This document shows positions 18,493 to 27,623 of a DNA stretch of 32,795 bases, piece by piece. Source of the stretch: an uncultured Alphaproteobacteria bacterium (GTDB lineage Bacteria; Pseudomonadota; Alphaproteobacteria; UBA8366; GCA-2717185). Position 1 is the stretch's first letter, and each line of letters starts with the position of its first letter. Under the pieces are notes generated by a model. That model was not told the DNA's origin and did no database searches. It worked only from the letters and a program-made list of their open reading frames with translations. The DNA lies in contig CALSRA010000051.1 in assembly GCA_943788635.1 (NCBI GenBank), positions 1 through 32,795 on the forward strand. Reading direction: 5' to 3'. The position numbers and the translations under genes were made by a program.

Positions 18493-18709
18493 ACCATTTA
18501 ATCATGTCCGGCGGCCATTCGGAAATCGCCATGGAGAAACGCTGTCCCGAGGGCCCGCAACCAGTGGGGTAGTCATTTTATATGTATCGCAACCGGAGTG
18601 GCTTTGACGATGCGAGAACCGCCATGTTATTGAAACAACGTTTAAAAATGCCATCCGCGGGCGTGCCCCGCATGGGTGGCCTTCACAAATAAACAGGATA
18701 AAAAGTCGA

Positions 18710-19746
18710 ATGCGAAATACGTATAAGAAAACCTTGGGCTCAGTGCTCGCCATGGGCGTGATTGCCGCCGGAATGGGCGTGGCCACTGAAACCCATGCAG
18801 AAGCGGTATGGAATTTTAATGTCTTTGGCGGCAAACGGGCCATGACCAAGGGCATGGAAACTGTTGCTGATATGCTGAACAAGGCCGGCGGTGGTGACTT
18901 CGAAATGAAGATTCACTACGCCTCGGCGCTTGGGCCGCCAAAACAGATTCCGGAAAACATCAAGATCGGCGCGATCGAGGCCGGCGCAAACTGTGTCGGT
19001 TACTATCCCAACAAGTTCCCCCTGCTCTCCGTCATGGAACTGCCGTTCCTGGCCCCGCGCGAAACCGCGGCGAGCGCGAAAGTGCAGAAGGCCGTCGTCG
19101 ACCATCCGCTGATCGTTGCGGAAATGGCAACGCGCTGGAACGCGAAGTATCTGGGCCCGCAGTTCCTGCCCGGCTATGAATTCATGGGGAACAGGCGGAT
19201 CGAAACCACGGCCGACATGAAGGGCGTGAAAATGCGCATTTCGGGGCTGAACGCACAGGCCCTGCAGGCGTTCGGCGCCGTGCCGACGATGGTCACCGCA
19301 CCGGAAGGTTATACCGCGCTGGATCGTGGCACGATTGACAGTTTCGGCTTCCCCTATTCATACGCGTTCGGCGCTTACAAGCTTTATGAAGTGTCGAAAT
19401 ACGTCACTGAAGGTCTCGGCATGAGCGGCTTCATGTGCTTCCAGTCGGTCAATCTCGACGCCTGGAATGCCGCGCCGGAGAAGGTTCGCGCTGCACTGCC
19501 CAAGGCACAGGAAGTCGGCACGCAGGATATGCTCGAAGCCTATGCCGCAGCGGACAAGAAGTGGATTTCCGATTTTCCACGAGAAGCTGGAAGTGGTGCA
19601 GATCAAGCCGGAAGTCCGGGCACAAATCGCCAAGGGTGCGGAAAAGATCTGGGAACAGTGGGGTTTCCGACCAGGAAGCCAAAGGCCGTCCCGGCCGCGA
19701 AATGCTTGATTTCGTGAAGAGCCTTGTCGCCAATTACGAAAAGTAA
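18710..19746 (+). CDS. TRAP transporter solute-binding protein (DctP family), two frameshifts
   Basis: About 345 residues with a Sec signal peptide (MRNTYKKTLGSVLAMGVIAAG, cleaved after HAEA), so it acts in the periplasm. DctP-family features are GPPKQIPENIKIGAIEAGANCVG, the domain-linking segment TTADMKGVKMRISGLN, and the ligand-side TAPEGYTALDRGTIDSFGF. These proteins deliver organic acids to a DctQM membrane pair. The frame breaks near 19573 (SDF/HEKLEVVQIKPEVRAQ) and near 19668, after which QEAKGRPGREMLDFVKSLV finishes the protein. AGGATAAAAAGTCGA lies before the start. No DctQ or DctM gene is nearby. A terminator follows. Confidence 0.85.
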
Positions 19747-19763
19747 TTCCGACCTCTAACAGA

Positions 19764-19808
19764 CTGGCCGCCGCGATCCCCGAAAGGATTGCGGCGGCCA
19801 GATTTGTT
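19764..19808. terminator. Bidirectional intrinsic terminator between two dctP genes
   Basis: A 16-bp stem (CTGGCCGCCGCGATCC with its complement, one G-T wobble) around the loop CCGAAA spans 19764-19801. ATTTGTTTT follows on the plus strand. It lies 18 bases past the plus-strand dctP stop and about 60 bases from the minus-strand dctP stop, so it can serve both convergent genes. Confidence 0.85.
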
Positions 19809-19859
19809 TTCGGGCTCGCGTTCGGCAAGCAATGCCGCGTTGCGAAATCCGGATTTGGT

Positions 19860-20891
19860 CTAGAGCAGCCCCATCTTCGTCATGAACGTGATGTATTTGT
19901 CGTAGGCTTCCTTGGCCAACCCGCTCTGCTTGGAAATATCTTCCCAGGCGCCCTGCGCGATCTTGCGCAGCTTGTCGCGTTCACCCTGGGACCAGTTGAT
20001 GACCTCAATCCCGGATTTTGACGATTCCGCCATATCCTTGGCCACCAGCTCGTGGTCCATCAGGTCCGTTGCCCGTGTCACGTCCGGCCACATGGCATAA
20101 TACCAGGTTTCCAGCGCCGCCTGCCCCTGCGGACCAAGCTTTTCCCATGTCTGCTGATTGATGACGAACTGGATTACCGCCATGGAATGGATGCCCGGAT
20201 AAATCGGGAACTTGGCGATCTTGTTAAAGCCAAGGCTGGCGTTATTGGTGTAGGAGCTGGCATCGGCCGCATCCACGACCTTCTTTTCCAGCGCCGTGTA
20301 CAATTCCGGGAACGGAATCGACGTCGGTGCAGCACCAACGCGGCGGAACACTTCGGCCGCCATGCCTTCCGGCGAACGCAGCTTCAGGCCCTTGAAATCC
20401 TCGACCGTCCGGATCGGCGTCACGGATACGAAGGCTTCCTTGGCAAACGGTCCGGCACCGACGACATGGATCTTGCCGGGCAATTGTTCGTCCCAGGCCT
20501 GTTGCAACACATCGACGCCGCCGCCGAAGCGGAAGAACATCTGGTTTTGCTCGGTGGTGTCGAATCCGGCGATCAGATCGCCCAGCATGCCAAACACCGG
20601 ATCCCGACCCGCAAAATAGGCAACCGCGTTCATGTCGCCTTGAAGAATCCCGGCGGCAACGGCCTGGGGTGTTTCACGATGCGGTACGACTGTTTTGCTG
20701 GGGCGAATGTCGATCTTGACGTTGCCATAGGTCATGGCTTCGAGCTTATCGACCCAGTTCTTGTTGGTGTAGTTCAGTGAGAAACTGCCGGCAGCCCAGC
20801 CGGTTTGAATCTTGATGACGGTCTGGGCGCTTGCGGCGCCCGTCAGGCTGACTGCTGCGGCGACGACGGCGCCGAATACAAGGTGCTTCAT
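19860..20891 (-). CDS. TRAP transporter solute-binding protein (DctP/TakP type)
   Basis: An intact 343-residue periplasmic binding protein. The signal peptide is MKHLVFGAVVAAAVSLTGAASA, with cleavage before QTVIKIQTGW. GAGPFAKEAFVSVTPIRTVEDFKGLKLRSPEG contains the conserved Arg that binds the ligand carboxylate. PFPELYTALEKKVVDAADASSY follows, as in the 2-keto-acid-binding TakP group. GAGAGGTT lies just before the ATG. It is convergent with the other dctP and has no membrane-subunit gene next to it. The sequence is quite unlike the first dctP, so the two should bind different ligands. Confidence 0.9.
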   Translation of the reverse strand: MKHLVFGAVVAAAVSLTGAASAQTVIKIQTGWAAGSFSLNYTNKNWVDKLEAMTYGNVKIDIRPSKTVVPHRETPQAVAAGILQGDMNAVAYFAGRDPVFGMLGDLIAGFDTTEQNQMFFRFGGGVDVLQQAWDEQLPGKIHVVGAGPFAKEAFVSVTPIRTVEDFKGLKLRSPEGMAAEVFRRVGAAPTSIPFPELYTALEKKVVDAADASSYTNNASLGFNKIAKFPIYPGIHSMAVIQFVINQQTWEKLGPQGQAALETWYYAMWPDVTRATDLMDHELVAKDMAESSKSGIEVINWSQGERDKLRKIAQGAWEDISKQSGLAKEAYDKYITFMTKMGLL

Positions 20892-20913
20892 GTTAACCTC
20901 TCGTAATGATTGG

Positions 20914-21049
20914 GGTTATTAGTTCAACCTCCTTGGATGAAATCAGTAGCCTTACGATTAAAGGGTGCATTCAGGGGGCTGTCAAACGCGGCTGGATTGA
21001 CGGCGCCGGAGGTCATGCCTCTATATGGGGTAATGGTTCAATAATAACC
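20914..21049. promoter_or_regulatory. Pair of related GGTT...AACC sites upstream of dctP
   Basis: GGTTATTAGTTCAACC (20914-20929) and GGTTCAATAATAACC (21035-21049) are both closed by GGTT/AACC. The reverse complement of the second, GGTTATTATTGAACC, closely matches the first. They lie about 23 and 144 bases upstream of the TRAP binding-protein start. The layout suggests a regulator that binds two sites, possibly with looping. This is a pattern seen by eye, not tested. Confidence 0.35.
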
Positions 21050-21181
21050 CGCTTTGCTTGTGATGATTCGCTGCGCCGCCTGGCGCGTCGGGCGGTGCCA
21101 CCCCGCCGGGTTGTGGTGCCGGTTCAGCCTCCGTCGGACCCATATCGTCAGGGCGACTGACGCCGGGCTGCGTATGCGCCG

Positions 21182-22048
21182 TCACGAAGCCAGCAGCAGC
21201 GCGACTCCCGCGACAGTGACGGCTATCCCGCCGGCCATTTGCAGCGACAGGTTTCGGTCGCGTAACACGATACGGTTTAGCAACAACGTGAAGATCGGGT
21301 AACAGGCGACCAGCGGGGCGACGAGCGTGACCGGGCCACGGGCGAGGGCGGCGTAAAGTGTCAGGACGGCCAGCCCGTTGACGATACCGACGGCGGCGAA
21401 CCAGTTGCGGCCCGGCGCCGGCGGGACCAGCGGCCCGTTGCCCGTCCGTGCGAACCGGAGTACGGCGATGACAATGGCCGACACGACATACCCCACCGTG
21501 ACGGCGGCGAAAGGGTCGGGCCAATCTTCCAGCCCCAGTTTGACGACCGGCTGCACTAGCCCCCGGATCAGCGCGGCGGCCAGTGGTAGCAACAGGGCCC
21601 AGGCGGGCAGGCTATGCGGCAGCGCCTGCCGCCGGGCGAAGAGCAACACGATCCCGGCGCAGATCACAGCGATCCCGGCCATCTGCCCCATACCCGGAAC
21701 CTCGCCCAGAAGCAGCGCCGCGATGCCGACGGCGAAAAGCGGGGTGAAGTTGCCCAGCGTTCCCGTCAGGTTCGGCCCGATCAACCGGTTCGCGGCGAAG
21801 GTCAGCAGCGTCACCGCGACCGGGAAGAACAGGCCGGCGGCAGCGAACAGGGTGAGGCTGCCCGGATGCCATTGCGCATAGCCGACCGTCAGCGGCGACA
21901 GCATCAGGAACACCAGCGCCGTCACCGGCACGCTGACCCGCGCCCCGTCCATCGGCGCGACGGTGCGCAACCCGAACTGGGTCAGCACGAGCGCCAGCGC
22001 AAAACAGAAGGCGGAACCGAAGGCAAGGGCGAGCAGGATAGGGTCCAT
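21182..22048 (-). CDS. EamA-family (DMT) transporter
   Basis: A 288-residue inner-membrane protein from the ATG at 22048 (MDPILLALAFGSAFCFALAL). An upstream in-frame extension to 22129 has no membrane or family features. About ten hydrophobic segments in two five-helix halves are visible, each typical of EamA; LTGTLGNFTPLFAVGIAALLLGEVPG and VTLVAPLVACYPIFTLLLNRIVLRD are the conserved late segments of each half. Members export or import small metabolites; the substrate cannot be told. It is divergent from the acetyltransferase at 22179. Confidence 0.88.
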   Translation of the reverse strand: MDPILLALAFGSAFCFALALVLTQFGLRTVAPMDGARVSVPVTALVFLMLSPLTVGYAQWHPGSLTLFAAAGLFFPVAVTLLTFAANRLIGPNLTGTLGNFTPLFAVGIAALLLGEVPGMGQMAGIAVICAGIVLLFARRQALPHSLPAWALLLPLAAALIRGLVQPVVKLGLEDWPDPFAAVTVGYVVSAIVIAVLRFARTGNGPLVPPAPGRNWFAAVGIVNGLAVLTLYAALARGPVTLVAPLVACYPIFTLLLNRIVLRDRNLSLQMAGGIAVTVAGVALLLAS

Positions 22049-22178
22049 GGTGGCGCAGGGTACGATACGGCGTGCCGCGACGGAATGGGGTGCTGCGGTA
22101 TGCGGCGCTTGCCGATTGACCAAATGCACGGGCAGTTGCTAAATCGTCGTAGCGCAATTTGGATGTCCAAGGTTTTCC

Positions 22179-22739
22179 ATGCTGATACGCGTTGCTACCC
22201 CTGATGACGCCGCCGATATCGCGGCCATCTATGCGCCGATCGTGCGCGATACCGTCATTTCCTTTGAAACCGAACCGTCCGATGCCGCCGAAATGGCGGG
22301 CCGGATACAGGTGACGTTGCAGACCCATCCCTGGCTGGTCGCGGAAGAGGATGGCCGGGTGCTTGCCTATGCCTATGCCGGGCCACACCGTACCCGGGCG
22401 GCCTATCAATGGTCCTGCGATGTGACGGTTTATGCGGCCGAAGCGGCGCGGCGGCGCGGGCTGGGGCGGCAGCTTTATACGCGGCTGTTCGAAATCCTGG
22501 CGCGGCAGGGGCTGCATCTTGCCTATGCGGGCATCACCCTGCCGAATGCGGCGAGTGTCGGTTTGCATGAAAGTCTGGGTTTCGAAGCGGTCGGAGTCTT
22601 CCGCGAGGTTGGCTACAAACACGGCGCCTGGCGGGATGTCGGCTGGTGGGGGCTGACGCTGGGTGGCCCCGGTATCGCGCCGGAAGGACCGATCCCGTTT
22701 GCGTCGTTACGGCAAGCCGATGAAAGGCTTGCCGAATAG
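22179..22739 (+). CDS. GNAT acetyltransferase, phosphinothricin/methionine-sulfoximine (Pat/MddA) type
   Basis: A 186-residue GNAT-fold enzyme. The acetyl-CoA loop is ARRRGLGRQLYTRLFEIL, and the C-terminal block NAASVGLHESLGFEAVGVFREVGYKHGAW is the signature of the Pat/YncA group. That group N-acetylates phosphinothricin, methionine sulfoximine or related analogues. LIRVATPDDAADIAAIYAPIV opens the fold. The frame is intact and it lies alone between a divergent transporter and a convergent kinase gene. The natural substrate is inferred only from family. Confidence 0.88.
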   Translation: MLIRVATPDDAADIAAIYAPIVRDTVISFETEPSDAAEMAGRIQVTLQTHPWLVAEEDGRVLAYAYAGPHRTRAAYQWSCDVTVYAAEAARRRGLGRQLYTRLFEILARQGLHLAYAGITLPNAASVGLHESLGFEAVGVFREVGYKHGAWRDVGWWGLTLGGPGIAPEGPIPFASLRQADERLAE

Positions 22740-22745
22740 GGGCGG

Positions 22746-24723
22746 TCAGTCGGCCGCTGCCCCGGCTTCCTGTTGCGTGATCATCGCTTCCTGCCGCGTC
22801 ATCACCGCTTCCGGCGGGAACAGGACCGTTGCGGTCGTGCCGCTGCCGACGTGGCTGTCGATGCTCAGGGTCGCACCCTGTATTTCCGCCATCGCCTTGA
22901 CCAGTGGCAATCCAAGGCCGGTGCCTTCGTATTTCCGCTGCATGACGGTTTCCACCTGGTAGAAGGGCTTCATGATCAGCGCCAGATGTTCGGGCTCAAT
23001 GCCGATGCCGGTATCGGCAACCCGGATGGCGCAGGCGCCGACCTCGTCCAGCGCAACCGTGACGGTGACGGTGCCAGAATCCGGCGTAAACTTGATGGCA
23101 TTGGATACCAGGTTGAGCAGAATTTGTGTCACCATGCGCCGGTCGGCGTGGATCAGCGGCAGGTCGTGGGCAATGTCGGCGCGCAGGGTGACATTGCCTT
23201 CCTTGGCGCGCTCTTCGGTCAGGCGCTGGCATGACTGGACAACGTCACCGAGGTCGACATTGCCTTCCTGCAGGTTCAGTTCGTTGGCTTCCACCTTGGC
23301 CATGTCGAGAATGTCGTTGATGACCTCCAGCAGGTGTGAGCCGGCCTTGTAATTTTCGTGCGAATAATCGACATAGCGTGGCGCGCCCTACCGGCCCGAA
23401 CATCTGCTGCCGCAGGATATCGGCGAAACCCAGGATGCCGTTCAGCGGGGTGCGCAATTCGTGGCTCATATTGGCCAGAAAATCCGTCTTTGCGCGGTTG
23501 GCCGATTCAGCCTGGTGCATGGCGATCCGCAGGTTATCCTCGCGCCGTTGCAATTCATCGACCATGGCATCGAAGTTTCGCGCCAGCCGGTGCAGTTACC
23601 GGGGGCTGTGTTTCGGCAACGTTTCCACGCGGGTGTCCATGCTGCCGCTGGCGACGGCGTCGGCCGCTTTTTCAATCGAAATGATCGGCCGGGCAAGAAT
23701 CTTGGCCAGCCACCAGCTGATCATCGCAGCGATCAGGATGCCGGCAGCAGATAACGACAGGGCGAGTGTCTGGCTGTCGGCGGCCCTTTCCCGGAGTTCC
23801 TCCATCGGTTGCGGCACCATGACGCCCCATCCGGTTTCCGGCACCGTTGTATAGCCGGCGATCATATCCGCCTGCATCGGTGGCGAGTAGAACTGGGCGA
23901 CGCCGGTTCTGCCGCGCATCATGGCGCCGACGACTGATAGTTTCGAGGCGTCTTGGGCGTTTTTTTCCCATGCGGGGTTCGGGTGGGCGACGACGCGGCC
24001 GGTCGCATCCACGATCATGGAATGTCCCCGTTCGCCGAAGGCGATGGCGCGCTGCACGGTGCGGATATAGTCGACACCAAGGCTGCCGACGGCAAAGCGG
24101 TTGTTGTCCAGGGCCTGGATCAGAAAGAAACGGGAAACGTCGGCGTCCCGGTAGAGGTTGGTGACGATGACATCCGTTCCGGCGTTCCGGGCGATCATTC
24201 GCAATTCCGGCATGATCTTGGCGCCGGGCGGGCGCTGGGGCGCGAAATCCGCCTCGGCAATAAGGGAGCGTATGATATTGCCCTCGCCGTCGATAATGCA
24301 CACGTGATCGAGACCGAGCGACAGCAGCAGGCGGGACATGCCGGGCGGCGAATCCTGCGTGGCACCGGTTTCGACTGCGGTTCGGAACCCTTCTTTGACG
24401 TCGCCGACATAGCGGCTCAGGGTCCGGCTCAGATTTCGGGCAATCAGCAGGTGTTTGTCGGTAACCGAAGCAATTTCCAACTCCATGGCCGAATGCTTCA
24501 TCCATCCACCAAGCAGCAGGATGGGAAGCGTTGATATGAGGACCATGGCGGCAAAAAGGATGACGTGCAGGTGGTAGCCGGCGGACTTCAATACCCCGCG
24601 CCGTGACGGGTTTTCCCGGGTCGTATCGGCTTGTGGAGTGACGGACCGGGTCGGTAACGTTTCCTTGTCCTCTCCCGGCATTATATCAACGACCCTTGTC
24701 ATGATTAACGGCGTCGCCGCCAC
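22746..24723 (-). CDS. Membrane sensor histidine kinase, in-frame stop and one frameshift
   Basis: About 658 residues in reconstruction. The start is uncertain (24723, 24702 or 24681). Order: a membrane segment near [21 protein letters not shown], a large periplasmic Cache-like sensing region, a second membrane segment ([21 protein letters not shown]), HAMP, the HisKA box [12 protein letters not shown], and an ATPase domain with [12 protein letters not shown] and [17 protein letters not shown] at 23595-23597 interrupts the linker, but the same frame continues with [18 protein letters not shown] to TAA would explain it. A frame change occurs near 23385. No response regulator gene is adjacent, so the partner lies elsewhere. 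Confidence 0.85.
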
Positions 24724-24746
24724 GCCAAAACATTAATGGGTCTTGG

Positions 24747-24761
24747 TTAGCAAACCCTTAA
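24747..24761. promoter_or_regulatory. CtrA-like site TTAG-N7-TTAA
   Basis: TTAGCAAACCCTTAA matches the alphaproteobacterial CtrA pattern TTAA-N7-TTAA with one mismatch, 24 bases upstream of the sensor-kinase start. Short motifs like this occur by chance. Confidence 0.25.
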
Positions 24762-25020
24762 CGTCGACCTTACCTAAATACCGCAAATGCCGAATTTCTG
24801 CGGGAAAATGGATATTTACGGTGGTGCACGGGCGTTCCGGCGAAGCCGTTTTCTGCTGGGCATTTGTTAAAATGAACCGAGTTTTGACACAGGTCATCGA
24901 TGACAATCAGGTCAGACGGTCTGATGTCCGGATTGGCAGGTATCAGGACGTTCGATTTTTTGCAGCAGGGAATATTTTCTGACTCGGGTATGGATGCGGC
25001 CGGACTCGCAATCGTTTGTT

Positions 25021-25037
25021 TTGCAAATGAGTTGCAA
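25021..25037. promoter_or_regulatory. Palindromic box 1, iron-regulator-like
   Basis: TTGCAAATGAGTTGCAA: two TTGCAA half-sites (each self-complementary) around ATGAG. It shares 14 of 17 bases with box 2. TGCAAAT-type half-sites are reported for alphaproteobacterial Fur/Mur proteins. It lies 97 bases upstream of the DUF4856 start. Confidence 0.55.
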
Positions 25038-25069
25038 CAGCGATTGGGCAATGCTATCGGTTGGTAATA

Positions 25070-25086
25070 ATGCGAATGAGTTGCAT
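25070..25086. promoter_or_regulatory. Palindromic box 2, iron-regulator-like
   Basis: ATGCGAATGAGTTGCAT repeats box 1 exactly 49 bases downstream, with the same ATGAG centre. It lies 48 bases upstream of the DUF4856 start, where a bound repressor would block transcription. Confidence 0.55.
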
Positions 25087-25131
25087 AAGTGCCTCATGCG
25101 TTGTTTATCCCGCGAACTGGCGAGTGGAATA

Positions 25132-25143
25132 TAATGATCATTA
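25132..25143. promoter_or_regulatory. 12-bp perfect palindrome at the DUF4856 start codon
   Basis: TAATGATCATTA overlaps the chosen ATG (25134). It resembles the core of classical Fur boxes but could be chance in this AT-rich spot. Confidence 0.25.
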
Positions 25144-26587
25144 AAATCAATAGTGTATCTGTGGGGGCTCTGTGGCGCAGCATGCGTTCTGGCGCTGTCG
25201 ATGCCGGCGCAGGCCGATGGCGATGTCTATGCCGGTTTTCCGGTGACCGTGAAGGGTTATTCGGAGTCGGCGAAAGATTCCGTTTCCTATAAGGGGCAGA
25301 TCGCCCGCCACGTGCTGCACGATTCTCTGAAGAAGCTCGCAGCCAAAGGCAACGGCAAGGCCAATCCGGGGCTCAAGGCGCAGATGATGTCCTATTACAC
25401 AGGCAAGGATGCGGGCCGGCCGATTATTGCTCCCGTGACCAAGGGACCGTTCGTCATTGCGCCGACCGGTGTCGACGATATCAGCAAGAAGCGCGAGCTC
25501 GCCGGCAAGACCTACAAGGGTGCCATTCCCGGCTGGCCGAACAACATGACCCGGCCCGGAAGTGGTGACGTTCTGGATCGACAAGGCTTCGGCGGCCGAC
25601 AAGGACTATGACATGGCCAACGGTTACAGCTACGACCAGTTGATCTCCAAGTTCATCATGGGCGCGGTATTCTACAATCAGGTCGTTGACGGCTATCTGG
25701 ACGAAAACCTGTCGGCGGAGAAAAAGCCGAATGACAAACCCTATAGCAAAGGTGCGGCCTATACCGGCAAGGAACATTCCTGGGACGAGGCTTTCGGCTA
25801 TTTCGGGACCCCGGCGCATACGATGAAGCTGTCGGCGAAAGAGGTCTACAATATCAACAAGCTGGGCGGAAAAGGCCCGGAAGCGGCCCTCGCCAAGGCG
25901 GATTTCGACAAGAACGGCAAGGTTGACCTGTACCGTGAAATGGCATTCGGCCCGGCCTATTACGCCGCTGGCTTCGATGCATCGGTCTATGACAAGGGCA
26001 ACAACACAAGCTACCTGCATGCGATCACCAAGGGCTTCCTCGACGGCCGTAAATTGCTTGTCGCGGCGAAGGGCGAAAAGCTGACCGATGCCCAGCGCAG
26101 TGAATTGCGGGGACATGCGGCAACGATTGAAAGCAACTGGGGAAAAGTTCTGGCGGAAGCCACGTTCAAATATGCCGGTTCGGCCTATAAGGACCTGGGG
26201 AAACTTCAGGTGATCCTCGAAGCCAATGGCGACACGGGCAAGGTTCTGAAGAACTACATCAAGCATTGGGGCGAGCTGAAGGGCTTTTCCATGGCGCTGC
26301 AGGCGGGGTCGCAAGAACCTGGGTGTGAACGGCTGTCGTGATGAACCGGTTGATCGGCTTCGGTCCGGTCATGCCGAACCAGAGCCAGGTCGTCGACATC
26401 GACAGCAAGGGCAATTATGTGAAGGGGCGAGGCGGTCTCGCTGGATGAGTACAAACTTCACATGCTCAAGCTTCAGAAACTGATGGTCGATGCCTTCGGT
26501 GTCCGTGCGCGGAACAATGACGTTATGGCGGGTATGGATGATCTGGCGAAGAAGCTGGGTTCGGGTAATAGTTCCGAAAACGACTGA
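25134..26587 (+). CDS. DUF4856-like exported protein, probable iron-related; several frameshifts
   Basis: About 480 residues in reconstruction. The ATG at 25134 gives MIIKINSVSVG, which joins LCGAACVLALSMPAQA in another frame at a G5 run to make a normal signal peptide, so export is likely. Further breaks lie near 25555 (after GWPNNMT), 26305-26335 and 26430; the last part is LDEYKLHMLKLQKLMVDAFG. HSWDEAFGYFG and SKFIMGAVFYNQVVDGYL match DUF4856, a family often found with iron-uptake proteins such as imelysin. An EF-hand-like loop, DFDKNGKVDLYRE, lies in the middle. Two Fur-like boxes precede it and ferric-transport genes follow. Its role, perhaps iron capture in the periplasm, is inferred. 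Confidence 0.72.
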
Positions 26588-26597
26588 TGCGCGATAG

Positions 26598-26627
26598 GGC
26601 CGGTTCCCTGACGGGGGCCGGCCTTTT
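26598..26627 (+). terminator. Weak intrinsic terminator or attenuator
   Basis: GGCCGG and CCGGCC enclose a second small stem CCC/GGG, followed by TTTT. It lies 11 bases after the DUF4856 stop and 16 bases before the next gene, so it may reduce rather than stop expression downstream. Confidence 0.55.
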
Positions 26628-26642
26628 CCGCCAAAGGAGACT

Positions 26643-27623
26643 ATGGAAACAGCGATCCTCGACTATCTGACAGCCCTTGGCGATTCCTTCGTCAATCCGC
26701 AAAAACGGGTGTTTGTCGGATACCTGCTGGCCGCACTGGCAATCGCCTGTGCGGTTCTTGCGTTTTCTGCGCGGGACGGATTTCGCGTTGGGCTGGGTGC
26801 CGGCTGGCGTCGGGGTGTTCGACCGCCGGGTCTGGTGGTCGCCCTCGGCGCGGGGGGAATTACCGGCTGTTTCTGGCGAACCAGGCGGTCATGATGGCGA
26901 TCATGCCGTTCCTTGTTACCCAGGTCGCACTGGCGGCGTTGCTGTTTGAATACCTGCATGAAATCGCCAGTGGCCGCCCGGTCCTCTGGGCGGCGCTGCC
27001 CGGATGGGGCGTGGCGCTGCTGTTTACCGCGACGCATTTCATCCTCGACGATGCCACGAAATACCTGGTCCACCGGGCCCTGCACCGCTGGCCGGTCCTT
27101 TGGGCCTTTCACAAGGTGCATCATTCTGCGGAAACGATGACGCCGCTGACCGTCTACCGGACCCATCCGGTGGAAGGAATCCTGTTCACGCTGCGTGGTA
27201 TTGCCGTGCAGGCGGTCGGGATCGGGATTTTCGTTTTCTATTTTGGCGACCGGGTTGATCTGGTCACGGTGCTGGGGGCGAACCTGTTCGTATTTGTCTT
27301 CAATGTGACGGGGGCGAACCTGCGCCATTCGCATATATCGATCGGCTATCCCCGGATACTGGAGCGTTGGCTGATTTCACCGGCGCAGCATCAATTGCAC
27401 CATTCCGTCGACCCGCGTCACCATGACCGCAATTTCGGGATGGCGCTGGCGATATGGGATCGGGCGGGTGGCAGCCTGCATCTTTCGGAAAAGAACACGA
27501 CCCTGCGCTACGGTCTGGGGTCGGAATTGAGTAAAACCGCGCATGGCATTAAAAGCCTGTATGGGGCCCCCCCCTGCTGGAAGCCGCGGCGGATCGTATA
27601 CAACACCAGTCACACGGGAATGA
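26643..27623 (+). CDS. Sterol desaturase/fatty-acid hydroxylase family membrane protein, frameshifts
   Basis: About 325 residues, starting METAILDYLTALGDSFVNPQKR, with AAAGGAGACT before the ATG. Several membrane segments are visible. The di-iron histidine clusters are complete: HRALH, HKVHH and HQLHH, plus the early HFILDD. Such enzymes hydroxylate or desaturate lipids using oxygen. Frame breaks lie near 26790 and at the G6 run 26852-26857 (SARG/NYRLFLANQAV). A C8 run at 27567-27574 probably breaks the C-terminus; in one of the alternative frames the gene ends TGA at 27621-27623, overlapping the next ATG. In the frame as written it fuses to the ferric-binding protein, which I regard as an artefact. 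Confidence 0.82.

Larger units (their letters stand above)
24724..25133. other. 410-bp intergenic region between kinase and iron locus
   Basis: No gene is seen here. The stretch holds a CtrA-like site near the kinase start and two similar 17-bp palindromic boxes upstream of the DUF4856 gene, each listed separately. The part from about 24770 to 25010 shows nothing I recognise. Confidence 0.6.
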
